Of a DNA stretch of 64,000 nt, positions 32,888-42,348 are shown piece by piece. The DNA is taken from assembly GCA_963720705.1 (NCBI GenBank), contig CAVRGJ010000016.1, forward strand, positions 1-64,000, in the 5' to 3' direction. The translations under genes were made by a program, and so were the position numbers. Position 1 is the first letter of the stretch. Each line of letters starts with the position of its first letter. The stretch is from DASWJZ01 sp963720705. Its GTDB lineage: Bacteria > Pseudomonadota > Alphaproteobacteria > Rhizobiales > Afifellaceae. Below the pieces are notes generated by a model. The model was given only the letters and a program-made list of their open reading frames with translations. It made no database searches and had not been told where the DNA came from.

Positions 32888-34599
32888 GCGCGACGGGCGC
32901 TTCGACCTGGCGCCACCAGCGCGCCGCCGCCCCGCCGGCTCGCGACCCGGAGCGCCGCGGCCGGCTGCGCGTCGTGCTCGCGATGCTTGCCTTCGGCCTG
33001 CTCTATACTGCGCTTGCCGCGAAGCTCGTGCTTCTCGGCGTCGGCGGCAAGGACGTGACGGAGGACGGGGCGAGCTTCGCACGCACCGCGTCGCAGGCGC
33101 GCCCCGACATCGTCGACCGCAACGGCGAGACGCTCGCCACCGACATCCGCACCGCGTCGCTCTACGCCGAGCCGCGCTACGTCATCGATCCCGACGAGGC
33201 GACTGAGCTTCTGGTCTCGGTGCTCCCCGACCTCGACCGCACACGTCTCAGACAGGAGCTCGCGAGCAATTCCAAGTTCGCCTACATCAAGCGCGAGATC
33301 ACGCCGCGCCAGCAGGAGGCGATCCACAAGCTCGGCATTCCCGGTATCGGCTTCCGCGTGGAGAACCGGCGCTTCTATCCCGGCGGCCCCGCCGCCGCGC
33401 ACGTGCTCGGCACCGTCAACATCGACAATCAGGGGATCGCGGGAATCGAGAAGCATATCGACGAGTCCTTCCTGAACGACATCCATGCCGCCGGCTTCGG
33501 CGCCAACAACAATCTCGAACCGGTCAAGCTGTCGCTCGATCTTCGCGTACAGCACGTCGTGCGCGACGAGCTGCTCCAAGCGATGGGACGCTACAGCGCG
33601 ATCGCCGCGATCGGCATCGTGCTCGACGTCACCACCGGCGAAGTGCTCGGAATGAGCTCCGTGCCGGATTTCGACGCCAACAACCGCGACGACGCGCTCG
33701 ACAAAGACAAGATGAACCGCGCGATCGTCGGCGTCTACGAGATGGGCTCGACCTTCAAGGGCTTCACCACCGCAATGGCGCTCGATTCCGGCGCCGTGAA
33801 GATCACCGATTCCTTCGACGCCACGCACGGCCTGACCGTCGGCGGCTTCACCATCGACGACTTCCACGCCAAGCACCGCTGGCTGACCGTGCCGGAAATC
33901 TTCATCTACTCATCGAATGTCGGCGCTGCGCGCATGGCGCTCGCCACCGGCCTGGAGGGCCAGTACGACTATCTGAAGCGTTTCGGGCTGCTCGACACGC
34001 TGCACACCGAGCTGCCGGAAGCGGGTGCCCCGATCGTCCCAAAAATGCCTTGGCCGACGGTCACACGGGTAACCATGGCTTTTGGACACGGGATATCCGT
34101 CTCCCCGATGCAGACGGCGGTGGCGGGCGCGGCGCTCGTCAACGGCGGCTACTACATCACGCCGACTTTCATGCCGCGCTCGGCCGAGGAGGCCGCGCAG
34201 ATCGCGCGTCCTATCCTCAAGCCGGAGACGAGCCAGCTGCTTCGGTATCTCTTCCGCCTGAATGTGCTGAAGGGCTCCGGCCGGCAGGCGAACGTGCCGG
34301 GCTATAGCGTTGGCGGCAAGACCGGGACGGCGGAGAAGGTCGAGAACGGCCGCTATTCGACAAACAAGCGGCGGAACGCGTTTCTCGCGGCGTTTCCGAT
34401 GGACGCGCCGAAATATCTGGTGCTCGTCGTGCTCGACGAGCCGAAGCCGGAAAAACCGGGAATGGGCGCCACCGCTGGGACGAACGCGGCGCCGACCGTC
34501 GGCAATATTATCCGCCGCATCGCGCCGATGCTCGGCGTCGAACCGAAATCGTTCGATCCGGAAGACGATCCGGCGATGGCGCTCGCCTTCGCGCAGTGA
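32884..34599 (+). CDS. ftsI: Septal peptidoglycan transpeptidase FtsI (PBP3)
   Basis: 571 residues. One N-terminal membrane helix (about 28-50), a PBP dimerisation domain and a transpeptidase domain with SxxK at Ser289 (GSTFKGF), SxN at Ser343 (YSSNVG) and KTG at Lys479 (GGKTGTAEK). It cross-links septal murein together with FtsW. It overlaps ftsL by four bases; murE starts 10 bases after its stop. Length is usual for the family. Confidence 0.97.
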   Translation: MSATGASTWRHQRAAAPPARDPERRGRLRVVLAMLAFGLLYTALAAKLVLLGVGGKDVTEDGASFARTASQARPDIVDRNGETLATDIRTASLYAEPRYVIDPDEATELLVSVLPDLDRTRLRQELASNSKFAYIKREITPRQQEAIHKLGIPGIGFRVENRRFYPGGPAAAHVLGTVNIDNQGIAGIEKHIDESFLNDIHAAGFGANNNLEPVKLSLDLRVQHVVRDELLQAMGRYSAIAAIGIVLDVTTGEVLGMSSVPDFDANNRDDALDKDKMNRAIVGVYEMGSTFKGFTTAMALDSGAVKITDSFDATHGLTVGGFTIDDFHAKHRWLTVPEIFIYSSNVGAARMALATGLEGQYDYLKRFGLLDTLHTELPEAGAPIVPKMPWPTVTRVTMAFGHGISVSPMQTAVAGAALVNGGYYITPTFMPRSAEEAAQIARPILKPETSQLLRYLFRLNVLKGSGRQANVPGYSVGGKTGTAEKVENGRYSTNKRRNAFLAAFPMDAPKYLVLVVLDEPKPEKPGMGATAGTNAAPTVGNIIRRIAPMLGVEPKSFDPEDDPAMALAFAQ

Positions 34600-34609
34600 G
34601 GAATCGGTA

Positions 34610-36097
34610 TTGAGCGAGGAAAGGCGCTATGGCCCGCGCCGGTTGGCGTCGCTTCTTTCAAATGACGTCCAAATCTCGGACGAAGACGGGAATGTCTGGA
34701 TTCAGGGTCTGACGTCCGACAGCCGATCGGTCGGGCCTGGCATGCTCTTCGCCGCGCTCCCCGGCACCAAGGCGGACGGCGCTCAGTTTGTGCCCGCTGC
34801 GATCGAAGCCGGTGCCGCCGCCGTGTTGGTCGGCAGGCAGAAGCTGGAAGGCAGCTACTCGGTTCCGCTTATTCGCGTCGACGATCCGCGCCGCACGCTG
34901 GCGCTGATGTCGTCGCGGTATTTCGCGCGTCAGCCGCGCACGGTTGCCGCCGTCACCGGCACCAACGGCAAGACCTCCGTCACCGTCTTCCTCAGGCAGA
35001 TTTGGGCGATGGCCGGCCACAAAGCGGCGAGCCTTGGAACGATCGGCCTCGTCGCGCCGCATAAAGTCGTCGCCGGCAACCTGACCACGCCCGATCCTGT
35101 CAAGCTGCACGAGATCCTTGCCGATCTCGCCGGCGCCGACGTGACGCATCTTGCCGTGGAGGCGTCAAGCCATGGCCTCGAGCAGCGCCGGCTCGACGGT
35201 GTGCGGCTATCCGCCGGCGCCTTCACCAACCTGTCGCGCGATCATCTCGACTACCATCCGTCGCTGGTAGCCTATCTGAATGCCAAGCTCCGGCTGTTCG
35301 ACACGCTTCTGCCGAAGGGCTCGGCGGCGGTCGCCGACGCCGACCAGAGCGAGGCGGAGCGCGTGCAGAAGATCGCCCGGGCGCGCGAGCTCGACTATTT
35401 CAGCGTTGGGCGCAAAGGCGAGACGCTGCGGCTCATCTCCGCCACACGCATGCACGACGGATCGCGATTGCTGGTCGAGGCGTTCGGCGAGAAACACTAC
35501 GTGCCGCTGCCGCTCGTCGGCGAGTTCCAGATATCGAATGCGCTCGTCGCTGCGGCGCTCGCGATCGCCACCGGCGTCGAGGCAACGAAAGCGCTCCTGA
35601 GCCTCGGCGAATTGAAGGGCGCGAGCGGACGCCTCGAACTCGTCGGCGTGCATCCCTCGGGCGCGCAGGTCTTCGTCGATTATGCCCACACGCCTGATGC
35701 GCTCGCCAACGCGCTGAAGGCGCTCCGTCGGCACGCGGCGCGCAACCTCGTGGTCGTCTTCGGCGCCGGCGGCAACCGCGATCCGGGCAAGCGCCCGCTG
35801 ATGGGAGAGGCGGCCGCTGCCGTCGCCGATCGCCTCATCGTCACCGACGACAATCCGCGCAACGAGGATGCGGCGGCGATCCGCAAGGCGGTCATCGGCG
35901 GCGCGCCCAAGGCCGAGGAGATCGGCGACCGTGGGACAGCGATCCGCGCCGCCGTCTTAACCCTTGGCGAGGGCGACATTCTGCTCATCGCCGGCAAAGG
36001 TCATGAGACGGGGCAGACGGTCGGCGACAAGGTGCTTCCTTTCTCCGACCAGGAGGAGGCGAAGAAGGCACTCCGAGCAGCGGGAGCCCGAGCGTGA
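34610..36097 (+). CDS. murE: UDP-N-acetylmuramoyl-tripeptide synthetase (meso-DAP-adding)
   Basis: 495 residues from the TTG at 34610 after GAGGAATCGG. MurE adds the third residue to UDP-MurNAc-dipeptide with ATP. Motifs: substrate loop GLTSDSRSV, P-loop VTGTNGKTSVTVFL near 117, EASSHGLEQRRLDG, NLSRDHLDYH and the DAP-specifying DNPRNEDAAAI near 413. DNPR predicts meso-diaminopimelate, as expected for a Gram-negative wall. The stop overlaps the murF GTG start. Confidence 0.97.
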   Translation: MSEERRYGPRRLASLLSNDVQISDEDGNVWIQGLTSDSRSVGPGMLFAALPGTKADGAQFVPAAIEAGAAAVLVGRQKLEGSYSVPLIRVDDPRRTLALMSSRYFARQPRTVAAVTGTNGKTSVTVFLRQIWAMAGHKAASLGTIGLVAPHKVVAGNLTTPDPVKLHEILADLAGADVTHLAVEASSHGLEQRRLDGVRLSAGAFTNLSRDHLDYHPSLVAYLNAKLRLFDTLLPKGSAAVADADQSEAERVQKIARARELDYFSVGRKGETLRLISATRMHDGSRLLVEAFGEKHYVPLPLVGEFQISNALVAAALAIATGVEATKALLSLGELKGASGRLELVGVHPSGAQVFVDYAHTPDALANALKALRRHAARNLVVVFGAGGNRDPGKRPLMGEAAAAVADRLIVTDDNPRNEDAAAIRKAVIGGAPKAEEIGDRGTAIRAAVLTLGEGDILLIAGKGHETGQTVGDKVLPFSDQEEAKKALRAAGARA

Positions 36098-37503
36098 GCG
36101 CGCTCTGGACGACCGCGGATTTCGTCGCTGCCTCCGGCGGCTGGCTGCACGGCGGCGCTCCGCCGGAGATCACCGGCGTATCGATCGACACGCGCACCAT
36201 CGGGCCGAACGAGGCGTTCGTCGCGATCCGCGGCGAGAATCGCGACGGGCATGATTTCGTGGAAGCCGCGCTCAACTCCGGGGCGGCGCTTGCCATCGTT
36301 GCGGAGGAGCGGGCGCAAATGCATCTCGCGCCGCTCCTTGTCGTTCCCGACGATCCGCTCGCGGCCTTGCAACGGATCGGCACAGCCGCGCGCTACCGAA
36401 TGCACGGGTCGGTCGTTGCGGTGACCGGCTCGGTCGGCAAGACCGGCACCACGGAGATGCTCCGGATCGCGCTTTCCACACTTGGCCCCACGCATTCGCC
36501 GGTCGGCTCGTTCAACAACCAGTGGGGCGTTCCCTTGACGCTCGCCCGCATGCCGGAGGCGACACGCTACGGCGTCTTCGAGATCGGCATGAACCACGCC
36601 GGCGAGATTCGCCCGCTGACCAAGCTCGTCAGGCCGCATGTTGCGATCGTCACCGCGGTCGGTCCCGTGCACCTCGAATACTTCAAGAGCGAAGCGGGGA
36701 TCGCCGAGGCGAAGGCGGAGATTTTCGAGGGCCTCGAGCCCGGCGGTACCGCAGTCCTGAACCGCGACAACCAGTGGTTCGAACTCCTCGCCGAGCATGC
36801 GTGGGCGCAGGGCGCGCAAATTCTTTCCTTCGGCGAGCACCCCTCCGCCGATGTGCGGCTCGAACGAGTCGCGCTCAAGGAGGACGGCTCCGCCGTCAGC
36901 GTCGAGATTGGCGGTTCGCCGGTCGCCTATCGGCTCGGCGCGCCCGGCCGCCATCTCGTACAGAACTCGCTCGCCGTGCTCGCCGCCTGCCACGCGATCG
37001 GCGCCGACCTTGCGCGCGTGGTCCTGGCGCTTGCCGAATTCCGCGCGCCGAAGGGCCGCGGACAGCGGCTCCGCCTCTCCCATCCCTCCGGCTCCTTCAC
37101 GCTGATCGACGAGAGCTACAACGCCAACCCCGCTTCGATGCGCGCGGCTTTGGCGCTTCTCGGCCAGACCAGCCCGGAAGGACGCGGGCGCCGGATCGCC
37201 GTCCTCGGCGACATGCTGGAGCTTGGTCAGGCGGCAGCGCCGCTGCATCGCGCGCTCGCCCCGGCGGTGGCGGAATCGCACGCCGACCTCGTCTTTCTCG
37301 CCGGGCCGCTGATGGCCGACCTTTGGCAGGACTTGCCGGATCAGCGCCGAGGGGCCTATTCCGAGAAAGCTGCAGATCTTGAGCCGATTCTTCTGGAGAC
37401 GGTCGGACCGGGGGACGTGGTCATGATGAAGGCCTCGCTCGGCTCCCGGCTCGGTCCGGTCGTCGAGGCCGTCAAACGCTATTTTGCGGGGGAGGCGGAA
37501 TGA
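36094..37503 (+). CDS. murF: UDP-N-acetylmuramoyl-tripeptide--D-alanyl-D-alanine ligase
   Basis: 469 residues from the GTG at 36094 overlapping murE. It adds D-Ala-D-Ala to complete the murein pentapeptide precursor. Motifs: GVSIDTRTIGPNEAF near 27, P-loop VAVTGSVGKTGTTEML near 107, EIGMNHAGEIRPLT, AVGPVHLEYFKS and the C-terminal DESYNANPASMRAAL. mraY follows after 28 bases. Confidence 0.97.
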   Translation: MSALWTTADFVAASGGWLHGGAPPEITGVSIDTRTIGPNEAFVAIRGENRDGHDFVEAALNSGAALAIVAEERAQMHLAPLLVVPDDPLAALQRIGTAARYRMHGSVVAVTGSVGKTGTTEMLRIALSTLGPTHSPVGSFNNQWGVPLTLARMPEATRYGVFEIGMNHAGEIRPLTKLVRPHVAIVTAVGPVHLEYFKSEAGIAEAKAEIFEGLEPGGTAVLNRDNQWFELLAEHAWAQGAQILSFGEHPSADVRLERVALKEDGSAVSVEIGGSPVAYRLGAPGRHLVQNSLAVLAACHAIGADLARVVLALAEFRAPKGRGQRLRLSHPSGSFTLIDESYNANPASMRAALALLGQTSPEGRGRRIAVLGDMLELGQAAAPLHRALAPAVAESHADLVFLAGPLMADLWQDLPDQRRGAYSEKAADLEPILLETVGPGDVVMMKASLGSRLGPVVEAVKRYFAGEAE

Positions 37504-37531
37504 CGTCGGCGCGGTTGAGCGGGTGCGCCAG

Positions 37532-38617
37532 ATGCTGACCTATCTCAGCCAACTCGGCGGCGAGATTCCGGTCTTCAACGTCTTCCGCTACATCACGTTC
37601 AGGACCGGCGCGGCGACGATGACCGCGCTGCTCTTCGTCTTCCTCTTCGGCCCCGGCATCATCCAGGCGCTGAAGCTCAGGCAGGGCAGGGGCCAGCCGA
37701 TCCGCGCCGACGGCCCGCAGACGCATCTCGCCAAGGCCGGCACGCCGACCATGGGCGGCCTGATGATCATGTCGGGCGTGCTCGTCTCGACGTTGCTCTG
37801 GGCGAGCCTTTCGAATGTCTACGTCTGGGCGGTGCTTCTCGTCACCACCGGCTTCGGCTTGATCGGCTTCTACGACGACTATCTGAAGATCACGAAGGCG
37901 GCAGCCAAGCACGCCTTCTCAGGCAGGGTTCGGCTCGGCCTCGAAGCTCTGATCGCCGCGGCGGCAGTGTTGATCATGATCTTCTTCGGCGATCAGAAGC
38001 TCCACACCTCGATCGCAATGCCTTTCTTCAAGGACGCGGCGATCAACCTCGGCTACTTTTATGTCGTGTTCGGCGCCTTCGTGATCGTCGGCGCCGGCAA
38101 CGCCGTGAACCTGACCGACGGTCTCGACGGGCTCGCCATCGTGCCCGTCATCATCGCCGGCGCGAGCTTCGGGCTGATCGCCTACCTCGCCGGCCGCGTC
38201 GACTTCGCCGAATATCTGCAGATCAACCATGTGCCGGGCACCGGCGAGCTCTCGGTCTTGGTCGGCGCGATGATGGGGGCGGGGCTCGGCTTCCTCTGGT
38301 TCAACGCGCCCCCAGCCGCGATCTTCATGGGCGACACCGGGTCTCTGTCTCTTGGCGGCATGCTCGGCGCGATCGCCGTCGCCACCAAGCACGAGATCGT
38401 GCTTGCCATCATCGGCGGTATCTTCGTTATGGAAGCGGCCTCCGTCATCATCCAGGTGGCGTCGTTCAAGATGACCGGCCGCCGCGTCTTCCGCATGGCG
38501 CCGATCCACCATCACTTCGAGCAGCTCGGCTGGACCGAGCCGCAGGTGGTGATCCGCTTCTGGATCGTCGCAGTCGTACTCGCGCTGATCGGCCTCTCCA
38601 CGCTGAAGCTGAGGTAG
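37532..38617 (+). CDS. mraY: Phospho-N-acetylmuramoyl-pentapeptide transferase
   Basis: 361 residues with about ten membrane helices. The ATG at 37532 gives the usual MLTYLSQLGGEIPVFNVFRY start. MraY transfers phospho-MurNAc-pentapeptide to undecaprenyl phosphate, forming lipid I. Key motifs: GLIGFYDDYLKITK near 108 (catalytic Asp pair), GNAVNLTDGLDGLAIVP, FMGDTGSLSLGGML and MAPIHHHFEQLGW (the triple-His loop). Spacing and orientation continue the operon. Confidence 0.98.
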   Translation: MLTYLSQLGGEIPVFNVFRYITFRTGAATMTALLFVFLFGPGIIQALKLRQGRGQPIRADGPQTHLAKAGTPTMGGLMIMSGVLVSTLLWASLSNVYVWAVLLVTTGFGLIGFYDDYLKITKAAAKHAFSGRVRLGLEALIAAAAVLIMIFFGDQKLHTSIAMPFFKDAAINLGYFYVVFGAFVIVGAGNAVNLTDGLDGLAIVPVIIAGASFGLIAYLAGRVDFAEYLQINHVPGTGELSVLVGAMMGAGLGFLWFNAPPAAIFMGDTGSLSLGGMLGAIAVATKHEIVLAIIGGIFVMEAASVIIQVASFKMTGRRVFRMAPIHHHFEQLGWTEPQVVIRFWIVAVVLALIGLSTLKLR

Positions 38618-38621
38618 GCGC

Positions 38622-40025
38622 TTGGTCCCGCTCACGCATCTCAACGGCAGATCGATCGGCGTCTTCGGACTGGCGCGAAGCGGGCTTGCGACCGTGCGTG
38701 CGGCAGTCGCCGGCGGGGCCGCCGACATCGTCGTCTGGGACGACAAGGCGGAGGCGCGCGACAATGCGGAAGATCTCGGTGGGATGGCCATCCCGCCGGA
38801 GCATTGGCCCTGGGAGCGGCTCGAGAGCCTCGTGCTTGCCCCAGGCGTCCCGCTCACCCATCCCGCGCCGCATCCGATCGTTCAGTTGGCAAGGACGGCG
38901 GAAGTCGAGATCATCTGCGACGTCGAGCTTTTATGGCGCGAGGCGCAAGGCCTCGCCCGCTTCGCCGCCATCACCGGCACGAACGGCAAGTCGACGACGA
39001 CGGCGCTTCTCGGCCATGTGCTCGCGGTCGCCGGCCCGGTTTCCGTCGGCGGCAATATCGGCCGCGCCGCGCTCGACCTCGAGCCGCCCGGCGACAGACG
39101 CACCTATGTGCTCGAAATGTCGTCCTACCAACTCGACCTGACGCGCCGCTTCCGCCCCGACGTCGCCGTCTGGCTGAACTTGACCCCCGACCACCTCGAG
39201 CGCCACGGCGATCTTCGCGGCTACGCCAAGGCGAAGGCGCGCATTTTCGTCAACCAGCGTTCCGAGGACACTGCTATCGTCGGCATAGACGAGCCGCCGA
39301 TGAACGCCGTCGCCGCGGCGCTGAAGAGCCCGGGTCGCCCGAAGCTCGTCACCGTCTCGGTCGGCAAGAACAAGGGCGCCTCCCTCTACGTCGATGCGAC
39401 CGGCGCGCTGCATGAGGAGGACGGGCGGAACGGCAAGAACGGCGTCTCCTTCGCCAATCTCCCGACGCTTCGCGGACTGCATAACTGGCAGAACGCAGCG
39501 GCGACTTGGGGCGCGGCGAAGGCGCTCGGGCTCTACGGCGGCATCATTCTCTCGGCGATGGAGAGCTTTCCCGGGCTTGCGCATCGCATGGAGGTCATCG
39601 GCCACCGCGGACCGGTCCTCTTCGTCAACGATTCGAAGGCGACCAATGCCGACGCCGCGGCGCGGGCGCTCGTCACCTTCGATCCGATCTACTGGATCGC
39701 CGGCGGGCAGGCAAAGGAAGGCGGGATTCTGAGCCTCAAGGAATTCTTTCCCCGAATCGCCAAGGCTTATCTGATCGGCAAGGCAGCAGACGAGTTTTCC
39801 GCCGTGCTTTCGGGTGAGGTGCCGCACGTGATCGCAGGTGATCTTGAGACTGCCGTCAGGATGGCCGCGGAGGATGCCGCGCTCGACACGCGTCCCGAGC
39901 CGACGGTGCTCCTCTCGCCGGCCTGTGCGTCGTTCGACCAATTCGCCGATTTCGAGGATCGCGGCGAGGCGTTCCGTCGCGCCGTCGCCGCGCTCGATCA
40001 AACGCCGATGGAGCAAGTCGCATGA
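38622..40025 (+). CDS. murD: UDP-N-acetylmuramoylalanine--D-glutamate ligase
   Basis: 467 residues from the TTG at 38622, four bases after mraY. MurD adds D-Glu. Motifs: GVFGLARSGLATVRA near 11, P-loop ITGTNGKSTTTALLG near 118, NLTPDHLERH, FVNDSKATNADAAARAL and WIAGGQAKEGG. An insert of Gly/Lys/Asn-rich sequence near residue 245-275 (NKGASLYVDATGALHEEDG) is typical of alphaproteobacterial MurD. It overlaps ftsW by four bases. Confidence 0.97.
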   Translation: MVPLTHLNGRSIGVFGLARSGLATVRAAVAGGAADIVVWDDKAEARDNAEDLGGMAIPPEHWPWERLESLVLAPGVPLTHPAPHPIVQLARTAEVEIICDVELLWREAQGLARFAAITGTNGKSTTTALLGHVLAVAGPVSVGGNIGRAALDLEPPGDRRTYVLEMSSYQLDLTRRFRPDVAVWLNLTPDHLERHGDLRGYAKAKARIFVNQRSEDTAIVGIDEPPMNAVAAALKSPGRPKLVTVSVGKNKGASLYVDATGALHEEDGRNGKNGVSFANLPTLRGLHNWQNAAATWGAAKALGLYGGIILSAMESFPGLAHRMEVIGHRGPVLFVNDSKATNADAAARALVTFDPIYWIAGGQAKEGGILSLKEFFPRIAKAYLIGKAADEFSAVLSGEVPHVIAGDLETAVRMAAEDAALDTRPEPTVLLSPACASFDQFADFEDRGEAFRRAVAALDQTPMEQVA

Positions 40026-41170
40026 TAAGCCGCGCGCATCGCTCGCCGCTCTCCGACTGGTGGTGGACGGTCGACCGGCCCATGCTCTCGCTCGTCCTTA
40101 TCCTCTATCTGAGCGGCTTTGTGCTTTCCTTCGCGGCGAGCCCGCCGGTGGCCGAGCGCCTCGGGCTCGACAGCCTGCATTTCGTCTTCCGCCACGCTTT
40201 CTACGCGCCGGTCGCCGCCGCTTTGATGATCGCGATCTCGTTCCTGACCCCGCGCCAGGTGCGGCGCGTCGCGCTGGTGCTCCTGTTCGTCTGCCTCGCA
40301 ATGATGGTCGCCGTGCTTTTCATCGGCGAGGAGATCAAGGGCTCGCGACGCTGGCTCTTCGTCGTCGGCATGTCGATCCAGCCTTCCGAGTTGATCAAGC
40401 CCGCCTTCATCGTCATCACCGCCTGGCTTTTCGCCGAAGGCAGCAAGCGGCCGGACGTGCCGGGAAAGCTCCTCGCGGTTGCCCTTCTCGTCATCACCGG
40501 CGCGCTTCTCGTCGCGGAGCCGGACCTCGGTCAGACCGTGTTGATTGTCGCCGTCTGGGGCGCTCTCTTCTTCCTTGCCGGCGCGAACACGCTGATCTTC
40601 GGCGGCCTTGCCGGTCTCGCCGCCTTCGGGCTGCTCGGCGCCTATTATGTGTTCCCGCACGTCGCGGGGCGCATCAATCGCTTCCTCGACCCCGACTCCG
40701 GCGACAACTTCCAGATCATGACGGCAATGCAGTCGTTCCAGCGCGGCGGCTGGTCCGGCACCGGGCCGGGTGAGGGGATCATGAAACGCGTGCTGCCGGA
40801 TTCGCACACCGACTTCGTCTTCGCAGTGGTCGGCGAGGAGTTCGGCATCATCCTCTGTCTTCTGATCGTTGCGCTCTTCTCGCTCCTCGTCATGCGCGGC
40901 CTTGTCCAGGCGCTTCGGCGAAGCAGCGCATTCGAGCGCATGGCGATCGCCGGGCTCACCACGCAGATCGGCTTCCAGGCCTTTATCAACATGGGCGTGA
41001 ACCTGCATCTGCTTCCGGCCAAGGGCATGACATTGCCGTTCATCTCCTATGGCGGCTCGGCGCTTCTTTCATCCGCGGTAACGATGGGATTCCTGCTTGC
41101 GCTGTCGCGCCGCTACGCCGACGCGCGTGTGACGGTGGTGCCGCGCGAGGCGCTCGCCGCGGAGGCTTGA
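40022..41170 (+). CDS. ftsW: Septal peptidoglycan glycosyltransferase FtsW (SEDS family)
   Basis: 382 residues with about ten membrane helices. The SEDS signature is present: GSRRWLFVVGMSIQPSELIKPAFIV near 106, AEPDLGQTVLI near 160, LPDSHTDFVFAVVGEEFG near 258 and GMTLPFISYGGSALLSSAVTMGFLLALSRR near 336. FtsW polymerises glycan strands from lipid II at the septum and works with FtsI. It overlaps murD; murG starts 4 bases after its stop. Confidence 0.97.
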   Translation: MISRAHRSPLSDWWWTVDRPMLSLVLILYLSGFVLSFAASPPVAERLGLDSLHFVFRHAFYAPVAAALMIAISFLTPRQVRRVALVLLFVCLAMMVAVLFIGEEIKGSRRWLFVVGMSIQPSELIKPAFIVITAWLFAEGSKRPDVPGKLLAVALLVITGALLVAEPDLGQTVLIVAVWGALFFLAGANTLIFGGLAGLAAFGLLGAYYVFPHVAGRINRFLDPDSGDNFQIMTAMQSFQRGGWSGTGPGEGIMKRVLPDSHTDFVFAVVGEEFGIILCLLIVALFSLLVMRGLVQALRRSSAFERMAIAGLTTQIGFQAFINMGVNLHLLPAKGMTLPFISYGGSALLSSAVTMGFLLALSRRYADARVTVVPREALAAEA

Positions 41171-41174
41171 GACA

Positions 41175-42269
41175 TTGGCACGGCGTGCGCTCTTGGTCGC
41201 CGGCGGCACCGGCGGCCACCTGTTCCCGGCGCTGGCGCTCCGCGAGGTGCTGCTTCGGCGCGGATGGGCGGTCAATTTCGCCACCGACGCGCGGGTCGGC
41301 GAGATGATCGCGGGCGTGCCGGCCGAAGAGGTCCACCGCATCCAGTCGGCGAGCATCGGCGGCGGGACGCCCACAGACAAGCTCCGCTCGCTCATGACCC
41401 TCGCGCGGGGGGTTCTTCAGTCGCGCCGGCTCTTGAAGCGCTTCCGCCCGGCGGTGGTGGTCGGGTTCGGCGGCTACCCGACCGTGCCCCCGGCCGTTGC
41501 CGCGCGTCTCGCCCACGTCGCGATGATCGCGCACGAGCAGAACGCCGTCGTCGGGCGCGCCAACCGGCTGGTCGTCAATCTCGGTGCGACGCTCGCCACC
41601 GGTTTCCGCAACCCAAAAGGCAGCGCCCGCGCGCGCCATTGCGTTTATGTCGGCAACCCGGTCCGCAAGGCCATCATCGAGGCGGTGCGGCTCTATCAGC
41701 CACCGGCGGAGGACGAGCTGTTCCGCCTGCTCGTCTTCGGCGGCAGCCAGGGAGCGCATGCCTTCTCCGAGCTCATTCCAGGCGCGCTTGCGCTGCTTCC
41801 GCCCGACATGCGGCTCCGCATCGTGGTGACGCAGCAGGCGCGCGCCGAGGACGTGAAGGCGACGCGGCAGGCCTATACCGGCATGGGCGTCAAATCCGAT
41901 GTCGCGCCGTTTTTCAATGACATGGGCGAGCGTTTGGCCGACGCGCATCTGGTCATTTGCCGCGCCGGGGCATCGACCGTCGCAGAGCTGGCGATTATCG
42001 GCCGGCCGGCGATCCTTGTCCCCTATCCGCACGCGCTCGATCACGACCAGGCGGCGAATGCACAGGTGCTCGCCGAGGCGGGCGGCGCCTGGCTGATGCC
42101 GGAAAAAGAGCTGACGGTGTCGACGCTGGCCAGGCGTCTCGGTACGCTGTGCGAGGCGCCGGAGGAGCTGGAGCACGCTGCCGCGGCGGCGCTTTCGGTC
42201 GGGCGCGTCGACGCCGCCGAACGGCTCGCCGACCTTGTGGAGGAGGAGGCCGGGGAGCTCGCCGCGTGA
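41175..42269 (+). CDS. murG: UDP-GlcNAc--lipid I N-acetylglucosaminyltransferase
   Basis: 364 residues from the TTG at 41175. MurG makes lipid II at the inner face of the membrane. Glycine loops GGTGGHLFPALALREVL (about 9-25) and VVGFGGYPTVPPAVAARL (95-112), then HEQNAVVGRANR, FGGSQGAHAFSELIP and the donor-site CRAGASTVAELAIIGRPAILVPYP. Length and motifs are standard. murC is 79 bases downstream with its own ribosome site. Confidence 0.97.
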   Translation: MARRALLVAGGTGGHLFPALALREVLLRRGWAVNFATDARVGEMIAGVPAEEVHRIQSASIGGGTPTDKLRSLMTLARGVLQSRRLLKRFRPAVVVGFGGYPTVPPAVAARLAHVAMIAHEQNAVVGRANRLVVNLGATLATGFRNPKGSARARHCVYVGNPVRKAIIEAVRLYQPPAEDELFRLLVFGGSQGAHAFSELIPGALALLPPDMRLRIVVTQQARAEDVKATRQAYTGMGVKSDVAPFFNDMGERLADAHLVICRAGASTVAELAIIGRPAILVPYPHALDHDQAANAQVLAEAGGAWLMPEKELTVSTLARRLGTLCEAPEELEHAAAAALSVGRVDAAERLADLVEEEAGELAA

Positions 42270-42348
42270 TTCCCGCCTCGTCCTGCCCGGAGCTGCGCTA
42301 TAGGAGCGGGCCGAGAAGGCTTTGCGCCTTCTCCAGGAGTACAGCCTT